Below, one piece after another: positions 26,070-36,005 of a DNA stretch of 40,957 nucleotides (position 1 is the stretch's first letter; each line of letters starts with the position of its first letter). The position numbers and the translations under genes are program-made. The stretch is from Proteus faecis (GTDB lineage Bacteria > Pseudomonadota > Gammaproteobacteria > Enterobacterales > Enterobacteriaceae), in NCBI RefSeq assembly GCF_003144395.1, contig NZ_PENZ01000042.1, positions 1-40,957 on the forward strand, given 5' to 3'. Below the pieces are notes generated by a model, which was not told the origin of the DNA, did no database searches, and saw nothing but the letters and a program-made list of their open reading frames with translations.

Positions 26070-26096
26070 ACCTGAAGCAATATTCTTGCTTCAGGT
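26070..26096 (+). terminator. Terminator after the pepT-dcuC operon
   Basis: ACCTGAAGCA (26070-26079) pairs with TGCTTCAGGT (26087-26096), loop of seven, followed by a T-rich stretch. Confidence 0.85.
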
Positions 26097-26754
26097 TATT
26101 TTTAAATAATAAACATATTAAAAATAAATAGAGATATTTTATTGTAATCTTTATAAATAAAAAAACGAATATCTATTTTTATAAATAAATATTTAACTGT
26201 TTATTTTTTAAATAAAAAATTAAAACTATCATCATGAAAATATTAACAAAATAACAAAGCATTATTCTTATACACTCAAAAGAAATGAGATTATCATCTA
26301 TTCTGTTAAAATAAAAATGTGATATTGAAATGATTCACCCATTATTTTAGCAATCCTGAGTTAGCCCACATTAAGTATGATGATTATACTAGCAATAGAA
26401 TTGTGTATTCGTTCTATTGCATTTTTATTTAATTTCACCGTTAATTTCTTAAACTCTCTTATTTACATTTTTTCATCCTCTCTCATTTACATTTTTTCAT
26501 CCTCTCTCATTTATATATTTGAATACAAAAGCATCACCTCTGTAGCGATAAATCACATTAAAGAGCCAAAATGTTTGCTTTCATTTTATGTAGAAAAAAT
26601 TACCAACATAGAAGCTACAAAGGGTAATATTTTCTAAAATTTTGTATAGTGATAGTAAATTCAGAAAAAACTTTCTCCAATAAATTCAGTATGATGTTGA
26701 TATTAAAAATAGAATATCCCTTTGAATTCTCATACTGTTTATTGGATGTATGCA
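26097..26754. other. AT-rich intergenic region before cyuA
   Basis: About 660 bases without a convincing gene. It contains a 24-bp tandem repeat at 26454-26501. An open frame of 86 codons at 26377-26637 exists only because of low complexity and the repeat. The cyuA promoter should lie here, but no element is clear. Confidence 0.5.
26454..26501. repeat. 24-bp tandem repeat, two copies plus a partial third
   Basis: CTCTC(T/C)(T/A)-type units with the core ATTTACATTTTTTCATC occur at 26454-26477 and 26478-26501, with a degraded third from 26502. Pyrimidine-rich on the plus strand. Confidence 0.85.
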
Positions 26755-28077
26755 ATGAAAGAACAATTATCTGCTCGTTGGAAAATATTAATAGCAGCAG
26801 TTAAACAACAAGTAAAACCCGCTTTAGGTTGTACAGAGCCTATTTCACTTGCATTAGCAGCAGCAACAGCGGCAAGTTACTTACAACATGCTATTACCCG
26901 CATTAATGCAGAAGTCTCTCCTAATTTAATGAAGAATGGCATGGGCGTAACCGTACCGGGCACAGGTATGGTGGGATTATCTATTGCCGCAAGCTTAGGT
27001 GCTGTGGGGGGTGATTGTAAAGCAGGTCTTGAAGTATTAAAGAATGCCACACCAGAGCACATTGAGCAAAGTAAAGCACTATTAGCGGCTGGCATTGTGA
27101 ATGTTTCGATTAAAAAAGCGTGCCAAGAAGTTCTATATAGCGAAGTGACTGTAGAAGATGGTGAAAACAGTGCAACAGTAATTATTGCGGGTAACCACAC
27201 TCATATTGTTAAAATTATTCATAACGGTCATGTTGTTCTTGATAACACTTGTGCTGGTTCAGAGCGGTCTACATCGCCTTGCGAAATAAAAGAAACGTTA
27301 ACCCAAACCAATACTCAAGAAATTTACCAGTTTGTTACCCAAACGCCAGTAGAAGAAATTTCTTTTATTCTTGAGTCAGCACACTTAAACGATGCTCTAT
27401 CAAAGGAAGGTTTGAACAATACTTATGGTTTACATATTGGGCAAACTTTACAACGCCAGCAACAGCGTGGTTTATTAGCAAAAGATTTATTATCAGAAAT
27501 CATGATCCGCACTTCTGCTGCGTCTGATGCACGTATGGGTGGTGCCGTTTTACCTGCAATGAGTAACTCTGGCTCAGGTAACCAAGGGATTGCCGCAACG
27601 ATGCCTGTTGTAGTGGTTGCTGAATATTTACAAGTTGGCGAAGCGAAAATGGCAAGAGCATTAATGCTTTCTCATTTACTGGCTATCTATATTCACCATA
27701 AATTCCCTGCGCTATCTGCATTATGCGCAGCAACAACAGCATCAATGGGCGCGGCTGGCGCAATCGCATGGTTAATGGATGAACGTTACGAATCTATGGC
27801 TATGGCAATTAGTAGCATGATTGGTGATATCAGCGGTGTAATTTGTGATGGCGCTTCAAATAGCTGTGCGATGAAAGTTTCAACTGGTGCGAGTGCAGCT
27901 TATAAAGCTGTGTTAATGGCTCTAGACAACACTTACGTGACAGGTAATGACGGTATTGTCGCTCATGATGTTGATTCTACAATTGAAAATCTATGTGCAC
28001 TAGCAAGTCGTGCAATGCAACATACCGATGTTCAAATTATTGAGATCATGGAATATAAAGCTGTTGCCAATGGCTAA
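26755..28077 (+). CDS. cyuA: L-cysteine desulfidase CyuA (UPF0597)
   Basis: 440 residues from ATG 26755, which matches the E. coli YhaM start; ATG 26746 and TTG 26722 are alternatives. It breaks down L-cysteine to pyruvate, sulfide and ammonia with an iron-sulfur cluster, mainly in anaerobic cysteine use. The probable cluster cysteines lie in [28 protein letters not shown] and [15 protein letters not shown]; other family blocks are [22 protein letters not shown] and [25 protein letters not shown]. No CyuR or CyuP gene is adjacent. The pyruvate it forms connects with the BtsT pyruvate importer system encoded just downstream on the opposite strand. Confidence 0.92.
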   Translation: MKEQLSARWKILIAAVKQQVKPALGCTEPISLALAAATAASYLQHAITRINAEVSPNLMKNGMGVTVPGTGMVGLSIAASLGAVGGDCKAGLEVLKNATPEHIEQSKALLAAGIVNVSIKKACQEVLYSEVTVEDGENSATVIIAGNHTHIVKIIHNGHVVLDNTCAGSERSTSPCEIKETLTQTNTQEIYQFVTQTPVEEISFILESAHLNDALSKEGLNNTYGLHIGQTLQRQQQRGLLAKDLLSEIMIRTSAASDARMGGAVLPAMSNSGSGNQGIAATMPVVVVAEYLQVGEAKMARALMLSHLLAIYIHHKFPALSALCAATTASMGAAGAIAWLMDERYESMAMAISSMIGDISGVICDGASNSCAMKVSTGASAAYKAVLMALDNTYVTGNDGIVAHDVDSTIENLCALASRAMQHTDVQIIEIMEYKAVANG

Positions 28078-28087
28078 TTGGAACGTT

Positions 28088-28125
28088 TAAAAAAAACACC
28101 CCATAATGTTGGTTATTATGGGGTG
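28088..28125 (-). terminator. Terminator of btsT-yjiX-yjiA, possibly also of cyuA
   Basis: CACCCCATAAT (28097-28107) and ATTATGGGGTG (28115-28125) form a perfect 11-bp stem. The A run at 28089-28096 gives a U tail in the minus direction; the plus direction lacks a T run. Confidence 0.75.
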
Positions 28126-28247
28126 AAACATAAGATCCTAGGAACAGGATCCTCCTCAAGTCAGGAGCTTATCAATATTCGTTACTGCTATTTACGGTTA
28201 CTACTCTACTTCTTACTGCTTTCTAACACTCACTACAGGGTATTAGG

Positions 28248-29228
28248 TTAATGAGCCTTCTTTTCTGTGTTAGGCATTAATGCATCAAAATTAGCTCTTA
28301 TCTCTTCTTCTGGTAATTGAATACCAATAAAGACCAATGTGCTTTGACGAGTTTCATCTTCATTCCACGGTCTATCCCAATCCGCACTATAAAGACGTTG
28401 TACACCTTGGAATAACAAGCGATTAGGTTGGTCTTTAATATTTAATATCCCTTTATAACGTAAAAGATTATCAGCAAAGCTTAATAATAATTTTTCCATT
28501 ACGTCTGAAACTTCTTGTAACTCAACGGGATAATCAAAAGTTAACACAATCGAATTGATGTCATCTTGCTTCTCTGCCTGATAACGAAACAGAGGTTGTT
28601 TGACATCGAGATTATCGTTCAACATAAAACCTTTTACGTTAAACAATAACCCTAAATCAATTTGTCCATGAATAACGGTATGTACAGGTGCTCTGGCATT
28701 TATACGTCTTAATCGTGCCATTAATTCAGGAGAGGCTGGAGTGACATCTGTTTTTGTTAACAAAATACGGTCAGCATAACCAATTTGTGATTGTGCAATC
28801 GTAAATTGATCCAGTTGTTGCTGAGCATGAACATTATCAACAAGTGTGATAATGCCATCTAATAAGTAGCGCTGGCAGATGATTTCATGAGAAAAGAATG
28901 TTTGGCTAATAGGACCAGGATCTGCCATGCCAGTACATTCAATAACTAATCTATCAAACTTAATTTCACCGCGATCTAGACTGTCACATAAGTCTAATAG
29001 TGTGTTTTCTAATTCATTCGATTTACTACAACAAATACAACCATTGGTCAGTGTTTTAATTTGCGTGGCTCTATCACCAATGATTTCATCATCGATAGGT
29101 ACTTCACCAAATTCATTTTCAATAACGGCAATTTTATATCCATGCTCTTCATTGAGCATATGACGTAAAAGTGTTGTCTTACCTGAACCTAAAAAACCGG
29201 TCAGTATTGTCACTGCAATAGGTTCCAT
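28248..29228 (-). CDS. yjiA: COG0523 GTPase YjiA (metallochaperone family)
   Basis: 326 residues from the second of two adjacent ATGs, the one matching E. coli (M-x-PIAVTILTGFLG); the ATG at 29231 is equally possible by spacing from AGGAG. COG0523 GTPases bind zinc or other transition metals and are thought to deliver them to client proteins. The P-loop is GFLGSGKTTLL, the metal-binding motif is NGCICCSKSNELE, Walker B is VIECTGMADPGP, and the base-recognition motif is LLTKTD. The C-terminal domain ends LLFQGVQRLYSADWDRPW and FIGIQLPEEEIRANFDALM, plus a short KKAH tail not in E. coli. Last gene of btsT-yjiX-yjiA. Confidence 0.94.
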   Translation of the reverse strand: MEPIAVTILTGFLGSGKTTLLRHMLNEEHGYKIAVIENEFGEVPIDDEIIGDRATQIKTLTNGCICCSKSNELENTLLDLCDSLDRGEIKFDRLVIECTGMADPGPISQTFFSHEIICQRYLLDGIITLVDNVHAQQQLDQFTIAQSQIGYADRILLTKTDVTPASPELMARLRRINARAPVHTVIHGQIDLGLLFNVKGFMLNDNLDVKQPLFRYQAEKQDDINSIVLTFDYPVELQEVSDVMEKLLLSFADNLLRYKGILNIKDQPNRLLFQGVQRLYSADWDRPWNEDETRQSTLVFIGIQLPEEEIRANFDALMPNTEKKAH

Positions 29229-29250
29229 CATTTATCTCCTTTACGGATCA

Positions 29251-29457
29251 TTAGCAACAGCGAAAACCGCCTTTACCATCACCACCGCCATAACGGGCTT
29301 CCTGACGTTCACGGAAAAACTCGTTATAGGTCATAACAGGCTTATCTGGATGGTTATCTTTCATATGTTGCACATAATTATCGTAATCAGGAATACCTAT
29401 TAGCATACGTGCTGCTTGTCCTAGATATTTTCCAGCTTGTCCTAAATTACCAAACAT
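29251..29457 (-). CDS. yjiX: YbdD/YjiX family small protein
   Basis: 68 residues, nearly identical in pattern to E. coli Yji[58 protein letters not shown] and the C-terminal GGFRCC. The pair of terminal cysteines is typical and may bind metal. The family always accompanies CstA/BtsT pyruvate carriers, but its function is unknown. It sits between btsT and yjiA, with a hairpin in the 60-base gap to btsT. Confidence 0.93.
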   Translation of the reverse strand: MFGNLGQAGKYLGQAARMLIGIPDYDNYVQHMKDNHPDKPVMTYNEFFRERQEARYGGGDGKGGFRCC

Positions 29458-29471
29458 AAGTTTCTCCTAAG

Positions 29472-29497
29472 CCCCGCACCGGCAAGCCAGCGCGGGG
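29472..29497 (-). promoter_or_regulatory. Intra-operon hairpin between btsT and yjiX
   Basis: CCCCGC (29472-29477) pairs with GCGGGG (29492-29497), and GGC/GCC inside extends the fold. It is strikingly GC-rich for this genome. It could stabilise the btsT message or lower expression of the downstream genes. Confidence 0.6.
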
Positions 29498-29517
29498 GTT
29501 TAACCTATCTACCTAAA

Positions 29518-31668
29518 TTAGTGACCTGAGGACACTTTTACATCTTTTGGCATAGGAACATATGGTGTTTCTTGTGCTGTTTCTTCTGGATTTTTACGTG
29601 CTTTCATTGCGGTACGGAAACCGTAGAAAATGATGCTGTAAACAACCAATAAGAATAGAATACTTAAACCAGCATTGGTGTAGTTATTAATTACAATATG
29701 ATTCATATTGTTAATTTCAGCCGCAGTTAAGTCGGCACCACCCGCTAAAATCTTAGCTTTGTATTCATTTGCTAAGTAGAAGAAACCTTCCATTTGTGGA
29801 TCATCGCTGAGAAGTTTCAGACCTAATGCCCATGTTGTACAAATTAATAACCATACTGCAGGAACAACTGTCACCCAGATATATTTAGTACGTTTCATCT
29901 TAATTAAGATAACCGTACCTAATACCAGCGCAACCGCCGCTAACATTTGGTTTGAAATACCAAACAGTGGCCACAAGCTCTTAACACCGCCTAATGGGTC
30001 AACAACGCCTTGGTATAACAGATATCCCCATAATCCTACGCAACCCGCGGTACCAATCACACCTGGAATGAACGAGTTTGTTTTCTTCAGATAAGGGATA
30101 AAGTTACCTAACAAGTCTTGGAACATAAAGCGACCAGAACGTGTACCTGCGTCTAGCGCCGTTAAAATAAAGAGCGCTTCAAACAAGATACCGAAGTGAT
30201 ACCAGAAGCCCATATCCGCAGCTGGAATGATTTTATGGAATACCATCGCGATACCAACAGCTAAGGTAGGCGCACCACCAGCACGGTTTAAGACAGAAGG
30301 CTCACCGATATCTTTCGCCGTTTGTAGAATTTCTTCTGGTGAAATAACAAAGCCCCATGAACTCACAGTTGCAGCAGTATGTACAGTAACTTCTCTTAAC
30401 TGCTCCATAATAACAGCTGTATTTTCACCACCTAATTCATGAAGGTTTGGCATAGTAATACCTAAACCTGCTGGTGGTGTATTCATTGCAAAATACAGAC
30501 CCGGTTCAATGATAGATGCAGCCACTAACGCCATGATCGCAACGAATGACTCCATTAACATTGCACCATAACCGATAAAACGCGCATCCATTTCATTTGC
30601 GATAAGTTTAGGTGTTGTACCTGAAGCAATCAGTGCGTGGAAACCAGAAACGGCACCACAAGCGATAGTAATAAATAAGAATGGGAATAAAGCCCCTTTC
30701 CATAATGGACCAGTACCATCGACATATTGAGTAACCGCAGGCATTTTCAGTTCAGGATTTAGGATAACAATCCCGATAGCTAAACCAACGATAACCCCAA
30801 TTTTCAGGAACGTAGCTAAATAATCACGAGGAGCAAGGATCAACCAAACTGGCAGTAATGCCGAAACAAAAGCATAACCAATCAAGCCGAAAGTGATTGT
30901 GGTATCTTTGAAGGTTAATGCAGGACCCCAATATGGGTCACTCGCAATAACGCCACCAAACCAAATCGCCGCGATCAGTAAAACGATACCGATAACAGAG
31001 ACTTCACCGACACGACCTGGACGGATATAGCGCATGTAGATACCCATAAACAGGGCAATAGGCACTGTTGAACAAACAGTAAACACACCCCATGGGCTTT
31101 CTGCTAATGCTTTAACAACGATAAGTGCAAGCACAGCAAGAATGATGATCATGATAAGGAAACAGCCGAATAAAGCGATAGTACCCGGAACTGGACCCAT
31201 CTCTTTCTTTATCATCTCACCTAGTGAGTTACCATTACGGCGTGTTGAAATAAACAACACCATAAAGTCTTGAACAGCACCAGCAAGCACAACCCCAGCT
31301 AATAGCCAAAGTGTACCTGGTAAGTACCCCATTTGAGCAGCAAGAACGGGGCCAACTAAAGGACCCGCACCCGCGATAGCTGCAAAGTGGTGACCAAATA
31401 AAACATAACGGTTAGTTGGAACGTAGTTCAAACCGTCATTGTTGACAACAGAAGGTGTCGCTCGAGTTGGATCTAACTTCATTACTTTTTGAGCGATATA
31501 AAGACTATAGTAACGATAAGCAACTAAGTAGACAGCAACAGAAGCAACAACTATCCATAGTGCACTGACGTGTTCACCACGGCGAAGTGCAACCACTGAA
31601 AGACAAAAAGCACCGATAATCCCGAGGATCACCCAAGGTACGTGCTTTAAAAATGCATTTTTGTTCAT
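29518..31668 (-). CDS. btsT: Pyruvate:proton symporter BtsT (CstA family)
   Basis: 716 residues, aligning with E. coli BtsT (YjiY) almost without gaps: VPWVILGIIGAFCLSVVALRRGEH at the start, DGLNYVPTNRYVLFGHHFAAIAGAGPLVGPVLAAQMGYLPG, the central GAVSGFHALIASGTTPKL, NRAGGAPTLAVGIAMVFH and ALDAGTRSGRFMFQDLLGNF. It imports pyruvate across the inner membrane. In E. coli it is under the pyruvate-sensing BtsSR system and cAMP-CRP; a CRP-like site lies about 220 bases upstream here (31886-31901), but no BtsSR genes are in the window. First gene of btsT-yjiX-yjiA. Confidence 0.96.
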   Translation of the reverse strand: MNKNAFLKHVPWVILGIIGAFCLSVVALRRGEHVSALWIVVASVAVYLVAYRYYSLYIAQKVMKLDPTRATPSVVNNDGLNYVPTNRYVLFGHHFAAIAGAGPLVGPVLAAQMGYLPGTLWLLAGVVLAGAVQDFMVLFISTRRNGNSLGEMIKKEMGPVPGTIALFGCFLIMIIILAVLALIVVKALAESPWGVFTVCSTVPIALFMGIYMRYIRPGRVGEVSVIGIVLLIAAIWFGGVIASDPYWGPALTFKDTTITFGLIGYAFVSALLPVWLILAPRDYLATFLKIGVIVGLAIGIVILNPELKMPAVTQYVDGTGPLWKGALFPFLFITIACGAVSGFHALIASGTTPKLIANEMDARFIGYGAMLMESFVAIMALVAASIIEPGLYFAMNTPPAGLGITMPNLHELGGENTAVIMEQLREVTVHTAATVSSWGFVISPEEILQTAKDIGEPSVLNRAGGAPTLAVGIAMVFHKIIPAADMGFWYHFGILFEALFILTALDAGTRSGRFMFQDLLGNFIPYLKKTNSFIPGVIGTAGCVGLWGYLLYQGVVDPLGGVKSLWPLFGISNQMLAAVALVLGTVILIKMKRTKYIWVTVVPAVWLLICTTWALGLKLLSDDPQMEGFFYLANEYKAKILAGGADLTAAEINNMNHIVINNYTNAGLSILFLLVVYSIIFYGFRTAMKARKNPEETAQETPYVPMPKDVKVSSGH

Positions 31669-31885
31669 GAGACACCTTTTTTTTCAGGCAAGACCGAACA
31701 GCCAAAGAGTAATGCGGGACAACAGAGAATTATTTGAGCGAATCTGAAAGATAACTACCCGCTGCTACATAATAAGAATTCTTATAAAGGAATGGGGTGA
31801 CTAAATCTCTTAGCGGTTGTATAACGAATTAAGCGGTCTGTTTTCTCAGTTAAGTGGTTCTGCTATTTTTAAATGATGATTTTTT

Positions 31886-31901
31886 TGTGATCAAGGTAAC
31901 A
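31886..31901. promoter_or_regulatory. Candidate CRP site upstream of btsT
   Basis: TGTGA-TCAAGG-TAACA matches the CRP consensus TGTGA-N6-TCACA in nine of ten positions. E. coli btsT is activated by cAMP-CRP. The region 31669-31940 otherwise shows no gene. Confidence 0.5.
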
Positions 31902-31940
31902 AATTTATGACTTTCAATAAGTTAGGAAATCACTAAATAG

Positions 31941-31980
31941 AAAAAAAACCACCTTTTCACTAACAAAAAAGGCGGTTTTT
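31941..31980 (-). terminator. Terminator of the kinase/VWA operon
   Basis: The arm AAACCACCTTTT (from about 31946) pairs with AAAAAGGCGGTTT (about 31966-31978) with one mismatch. The A run from 31941 gives a U tail on the minus strand. Confidence 0.7.
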
Positions 31981-32006
31981 TATAACATTATTTCATTAAA
32001 TGGTAA

Positions 32007-34514
32007 TTATTGGCTAAATTGAACTGATATCAAAAGCACACTACCTTTTCGAGCTGGTGAACCATTAAAACGCCATTGATATGCAGCATCAATAACAGCA
32101 TTATCTATGCTCATGTCACCACTGCCAGATTTCAATAACACCACAGTAGGAACACCTTGGGGATCAACATCAAGTTGTAAGATCATATCCCCTGTTTTAG
32201 GTGCTGTATTAGGTGCTTTCACTTTCGGCAATACCTGATCACGGTCATTGATATTGGCTGATGAGAAATCAATACTAAATGTCCGATTTGATTGCTCAAT
32301 TTTATCGGTATTCAATGGTAAGCGAACAACTTTGCTATTCGGATCTGATGCTGGTATTGCACGTTGAGCTAATTGAATCTGAGTTAAATCAATACTGAGA
32401 TAATCATCTTCTGGCTTGATTTCGATATCTTCTGGTAAGTAACGCATATCCATTCTTGCGCGCAAGGTCTGATAACGCTCTAAACGCGCGCCCTCAAGTG
32501 TATCCATCACCATACGCATTTCTAACAGTTGCATAAGAGAGCCAATACTTTCTTTCGACTTCTGCTGTGAGGCTTTGGCAAATGCACCTGCTGCAATTTC
32601 AGGATCTTCATCAAGCCATGTTATTCCCCAGCCTAACCAAACATCTTCACGATCAGGATCTAATGCAATAGCCTGTTCAAAATGTGTACGCGCATTAAGT
32701 AATAAGGTTTGCCAATATTTTTTCTCTTGAGGATAAATATTAGGCGATGTTGCTAAATTATTTGTTCCTATGTTGTAATATTGCAATTCAAAACGCGCCA
32801 CTGTTCTCACAATATCGGCATTATCTTGATGAAGAGCGAGCTTTTCATTTAAAAAGCGAATACTGTTATGCCAATTTTCATGATTATTCTCGCTATTAGG
32901 CAATGCCTGCAACTCTTTTAAGATTGCTTGTAAGGCCGCACGTTTTTCTTGCTGTTTTTGCGATAGTCTAGGGTAATACGAAGCATAAGGATCATAACTA
33001 GAGCGAGTGACTTCTCTTTCATCGTCTAATTCTGGCGCTTGTTTTTTCAATTCTGAATAAATATTTTCGGTAAGTGTTATCCCTTTAGTTTCTTGTCTTG
33101 CGTAAGCTTTAACCAGTTTTATCAATGTTGATTGCAACTTAACAGCATACTCTTTCCAACCAAGGCGAGTACTTTCAAAACGCACTGTTACACGTTGACG
33201 ATATCCGTCTTTATTTGGCATAAAGCGCCAATGACGAGCAGCACTCACAGCTTGATCATCAAAAGCATCAACACCACTACTGTTTTGTACCCAAAGTCCT
33301 GAAATGCGCCCTTGAGGATCGACATCAATGGATAAAATAACCTCTGCTTGAGGGATGTATCTTCTGATTGTTGGATAACGGATCTCAGTTAAGTTTTTCA
33401 CTTCATGAGGTGATTCAACTATCACTTCTCCGGGATACTGTTTTTCCATCATTGATTGCATTTCAAGATAAGTGGTTAAATCACTATTTATTGCGTTACT
33501 CACTGGTAATCGTTGATTTGCCAACGTTGTGACATCTTCAGGAGGAGAGCTATTTTGTCGATAATAACGATCTTCAATAACACGCGCTTGTAATATCTGA
33601 TAAATCTGACGCTGGTTTTCAGTAAGCTCCGAAATCGCTTTTTTCAACAATTGTTGTGCTGAAATATCATCATGACTTTGCTTAGCCTGTTTCAACGTAT
33701 CGGCCACCATTAACGCTAACATCGCTTTTTCAACTTGAGCATCAGGAGAGCGATGAGCTATATAAGTCAATGCTAACACTTGCCATGCCTCGGGTGATAA
33801 GGGGGCAACCGCAATAACATTAATACCAGATTGCGTTAATTGAGCATCATGACTATTTGAAAGGGAAGCTAACGCCTGAGCAACCATAATCTCAGGTTGA
33901 TTTAATAGCCAGTCACCATAAAAATTGAGTGTTTTTAAAGCGTCTACGCGTTCTGGTGTTCCTTTTGCATGAACTAAATAAGCGTCTTTCGCTTTTGTCG
34001 CAGCAGCCACATCATCACTAAAATAGTCTAATCCTGGTAAAGCTATTCGTGCTTTTTCAATAGCGCTAAGCGATGCCAATGCTTTAGCTTGATTAGACCG
34101 AATAACTTTACGAATATCATCTTCACTATTAACAACAAAATAATGATAATTTTGCCATTCTGACTGCTCGATGTTTTGTAAAACAAAACGACGACGATCT
34201 TCTAGTTCATTCGTTGGGATCACTGAAAATGACACGCCCAGCGCCATTAAAAGCACTAGCCCCCCGCCGAACAAATAGTAAATATTTTTAGCTCTCCATG
34301 ATTGCAATAACATTACAATCGTCATAATGAGAGAGCCTAGCCATAATCCCAGTAAGAAATTACGCTCATCAAAGCGAACAGATGAGGGGAGAATTTTACT
34401 ATTAAAACCATCAATCAAGCTAAAAGTTGAAACTAAGAAGGCTGGCAACCAAAAAGGGAACAGTAACGTTATAACGCCAATAATAATGAGGATCAGCTTT
34501 ATTCTTTTTTTCAT
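32007..34514 (-). CDS. Membrane protein with TPR-like region and two TonB C-terminal-like domains
   Basis: 835 residues. Three hydrophobic segments are near the N-terminus (about 5-30, 53-72, 79-98), after which the chain is probably periplasmic. Two copies of a TonB C-terminal-like fold are visible: near 395-455 (LSIDVDPQGRISGLWVQNSS ... DDQAVSAARHWRFMPNKDGY) and at the very end, 778-835 (LQLDVDPQGVPTVVLLKSGSG ... IDNAVIDAAYQWRFNGSPAR). A helical TPR-like stretch lies between (ARTHFEQAIALDPDREDVWLGWGI). In normal TonB proteins one such domain contacts outer-membrane receptors, but no ExbB or ExbD is encoded here. It is the last gene of the VWA/phosphatase/kinase operon, 15 bases after the kinase gene. 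It may carry the signal of that system to or from the envelope; this is inference. Confidence 0.7.
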   Translation of the reverse strand: MKKRIKLILIIIGVITLLFPFWLPAFLVSTFSLIDGFNSKILPSSVRFDERNFLLGLWLGSLIMTIVMLLQSWRAKNIYYLFGGGLVLLMALGVSFSVIPTNELEDRRRFVLQNIEQSEWQNYHYFVVNSEDDIRKVIRSNQAKALASLSAIEKARIALPGLDYFSDDVAAATKAKDAYLVHAKGTPERVDALKTLNFYGDWLLNQPEIMVAQALASLSNSHDAQLTQSGINVIAVAPLSPEAWQVLALTYIAHRSPDAQVEKAMLALMVADTLKQAKQSHDDISAQQLLKKAISELTENQRQIYQILQARVIEDRYYRQNSSPPEDVTTLANQRLPVSNAINSDLTTYLEMQSMMEKQYPGEVIVESPHEVKNLTEIRYPTIRRYIPQAEVILSIDVDPQGRISGLWVQNSSGVDAFDDQAVSAARHWRFMPNKDGYRQRVTVRFESTRLGWKEYAVKLQSTLIKLVKAYARQETKGITLTENIYSELKKQAPELDDEREVTRSSYDPYASYYPRLSQKQQEKRAALQAILKELQALPNSENNHENWHNSIRFLNEKLALHQDNADIVRTVARFELQYYNIGTNNLATSPNIYPQEKKYWQTLLLNARTHFEQAIALDPDREDVWLGWGITWLDEDPEIAAGAFAKASQQKSKESIGSLMQLLEMRMVMDTLEGARLERYQTLRARMDMRYLPEDIEIKPEDDYLSIDLTQIQLAQRAIPASDPNSKVVRLPLNTDKIEQSNRTFSIDFSSANINDRDQVLPKVKAPNTAPKTGDMILQLDVDPQGVPTVVLLKSGSGDMSIDNAVIDAAYQWRFNGSPARKGSVLLISVQFSQ

Positions 34515-34529
34515 GTTATTTTCCCTAAA

Positions 34530-36005
34530 TTATGGTTTTTTTTTCAAAATATGCATTGAAGGGAAAACAAAAATAACTAACAAGATAATGGCTGAAACCA
34601 TTAAAAACATCACACTCAACATCGTTATTAGTATTTGTTCAATATAATCCGCTTTGATTAAATCAGCGATCCAACTAGAACCTAAACTACCGCTGACGCC
34701 TTGTGGAATAAAGTTCATCAGTAATAACCCCAAAACCACAGGAACAATCATGGCAATAGCGGTATGTAAAATGACTTTAGGTACTTTGTTTATTGCTTGT
34801 TTTATCGCAACAAAAATTGCAGGAGGTTGCATCGGTTTAGACGGCGCTGTACGTATTGTCGCTTGTCTAGCAATAGTATTTTGTACCCTTGTTTGGCGTA
34901 CCTGTTCTTGTTGCGTTTGATTTTGTTTTTGAGTCGTTGCTACTTGCTGTAACTGAGCTTGCCTTGCACATGCTGCACAAGCTTTACCCGCAAAATGCTG
35001 ATGATTTTTGTCTTTCTGGCAAACCAACATTTGCTGTTTTTCAGGTTGAGCATATTCATAAAGCGCTGTAGCCCATGTTTTAGCACTGGGTCTTAATGAA
35101 GGAGCTCCTGAAAACGCTTTATCAAAGAGTATTCTTAATGCATCAGGTAATTGTTTATGCCCACTCGCCACACTGGGTGTAATTAAATTATGTGCTTTTA
35201 TGCCATAGCCATAAAAACGCCCAGCAATACGCCTTGGAATATCTGTAGGTACCGTGTCATTTTTAGGGCGACCACTAAAAGGGTGGATACCAAAATTAAG
35301 CAACTGAAAAATAATTACCGCTAAAGCAAATCGGTCTTGCCACTCTTCTTCTGTTTCTGGAATAGTTTGCTTGGCTTGAAATTCTGGCGCTAAATATTCA
35401 ACGGTAAATTGCCCTGCCGGATAACGAGTATTCTCTCCTTGTATACTAAATCCATCACAATCAAGAAGAGACATATACAAGCTTGATTTATAAAACCGCA
35501 AATTCAACGGTTTCATATCAATAATACGGTGTCCTTGCTGATGTAAAGCGTCAATCAATGAGCAAAGGTTATATGCAAGACTCACTTTCGCCCCCATCCC
35601 TGTGGGTAAACCATGAGCTTTGGCTTGGCGTTCTTGAAGAATGTATTCCAACTCAATAGTATTTTTGACATCAAGTTCCGGCATCACAAAGCCAACAAAT
35701 TGCTTTTGGCTATTATATAAACGTGCTTGAGGCCATGCGAGTTGGATAATAGGCGTACCGTTAACAGAAACGGGCTTTAATGCAGGTTCTAACTTCTGCA
35801 TTGCCGTGATTTTTTTCAGATAATAGGCTTTATCAATTTTATCATGATAAACTTTTGAGACTTGGGATGGGGCATTATTAATATGACTAACGCTACCTGC
35901 ACCACCGCTTTTTATCAAATTACCTATTTGATAAATCTTACCGTTTTCATCTTGTAATTGCCTAGATACTGATTGAGCTATTCCTTTCTTTCTTGCTTTT
36001 ACCAC
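34530..36005 (-). CDS. YegI-like Ser/Thr protein kinase with C-terminal membrane segments
   Basis: 491 residues from a GTG start at 36005. A eukaryotic-type kinase domain fills about 25-310: glycine loop KSGGAGSV, likely lysine in SKVYHD (K51), catalytic loop HRIIDMKPLN (D163), metal motif DCDGF in place of DFG (182-186), and APEF (206-209). A Cys/His cluster follows (VCQKDKNHQHF...CAACAR, about 320-345), resembling a zinc ribbon. Then comes a Gln-rich linker and two hydrophobic segments (about 417-440 and 458-482). It overlaps the phosphatase gene by seven bases. Kinase, PP2C phosphatase and VWA protein form the TerY-P-type triad known from tellurite-resistance-like stress systems. Substrate not known. 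Confidence 0.8.
   Translation of the reverse strand: MVKARKKGIAQSVSRQLQDENGKIYQIGNLIKSGGAGSVSHINNAPSQVSKVYHDKIDKAYYLKKITAMQKLEPALKPVSVNGTPIIQLAWPQARLYNSQKQFVGFVMPELDVKNTIELEYILQERQAKAHGLPTGMGAKVSLAYNLCSLIDALHQQGHRIIDMKPLNLRFYKSSLYMSLLDCDGFSIQGENTRYPAGQFTVEYLAPEFQAKQTIPETEEEWQDRFALAVIIFQLLNFGIHPFSGRPKNDTVPTDIPRRIAGRFYGYGIKAHNLITPSVASGHKQLPDALRILFDKAFSGAPSLRPSAKTWATALYEYAQPEKQQMLVCQKDKNHQHFAGKACAACARQAQLQQVATTQKQNQTQQEQVRQTRVQNTIARQATIRTAPSKPMQPPAIFVAIKQAINKVPKVILHTAIAMIVPVVLGLLLMNFIPQGVSGSLGSSWIADLIKADYIEQILITMLSVMFLMVSAIILLVIFVFPSMHILKKKP

Noticed and set aside
26377-26637. 86-codon plus-strand frame before cyuA
   Set aside because: It is low-complexity, runs through the 24-bp tandem repeat (SSSLIYIF units), and has no ribosome-binding site or recognisable feature.
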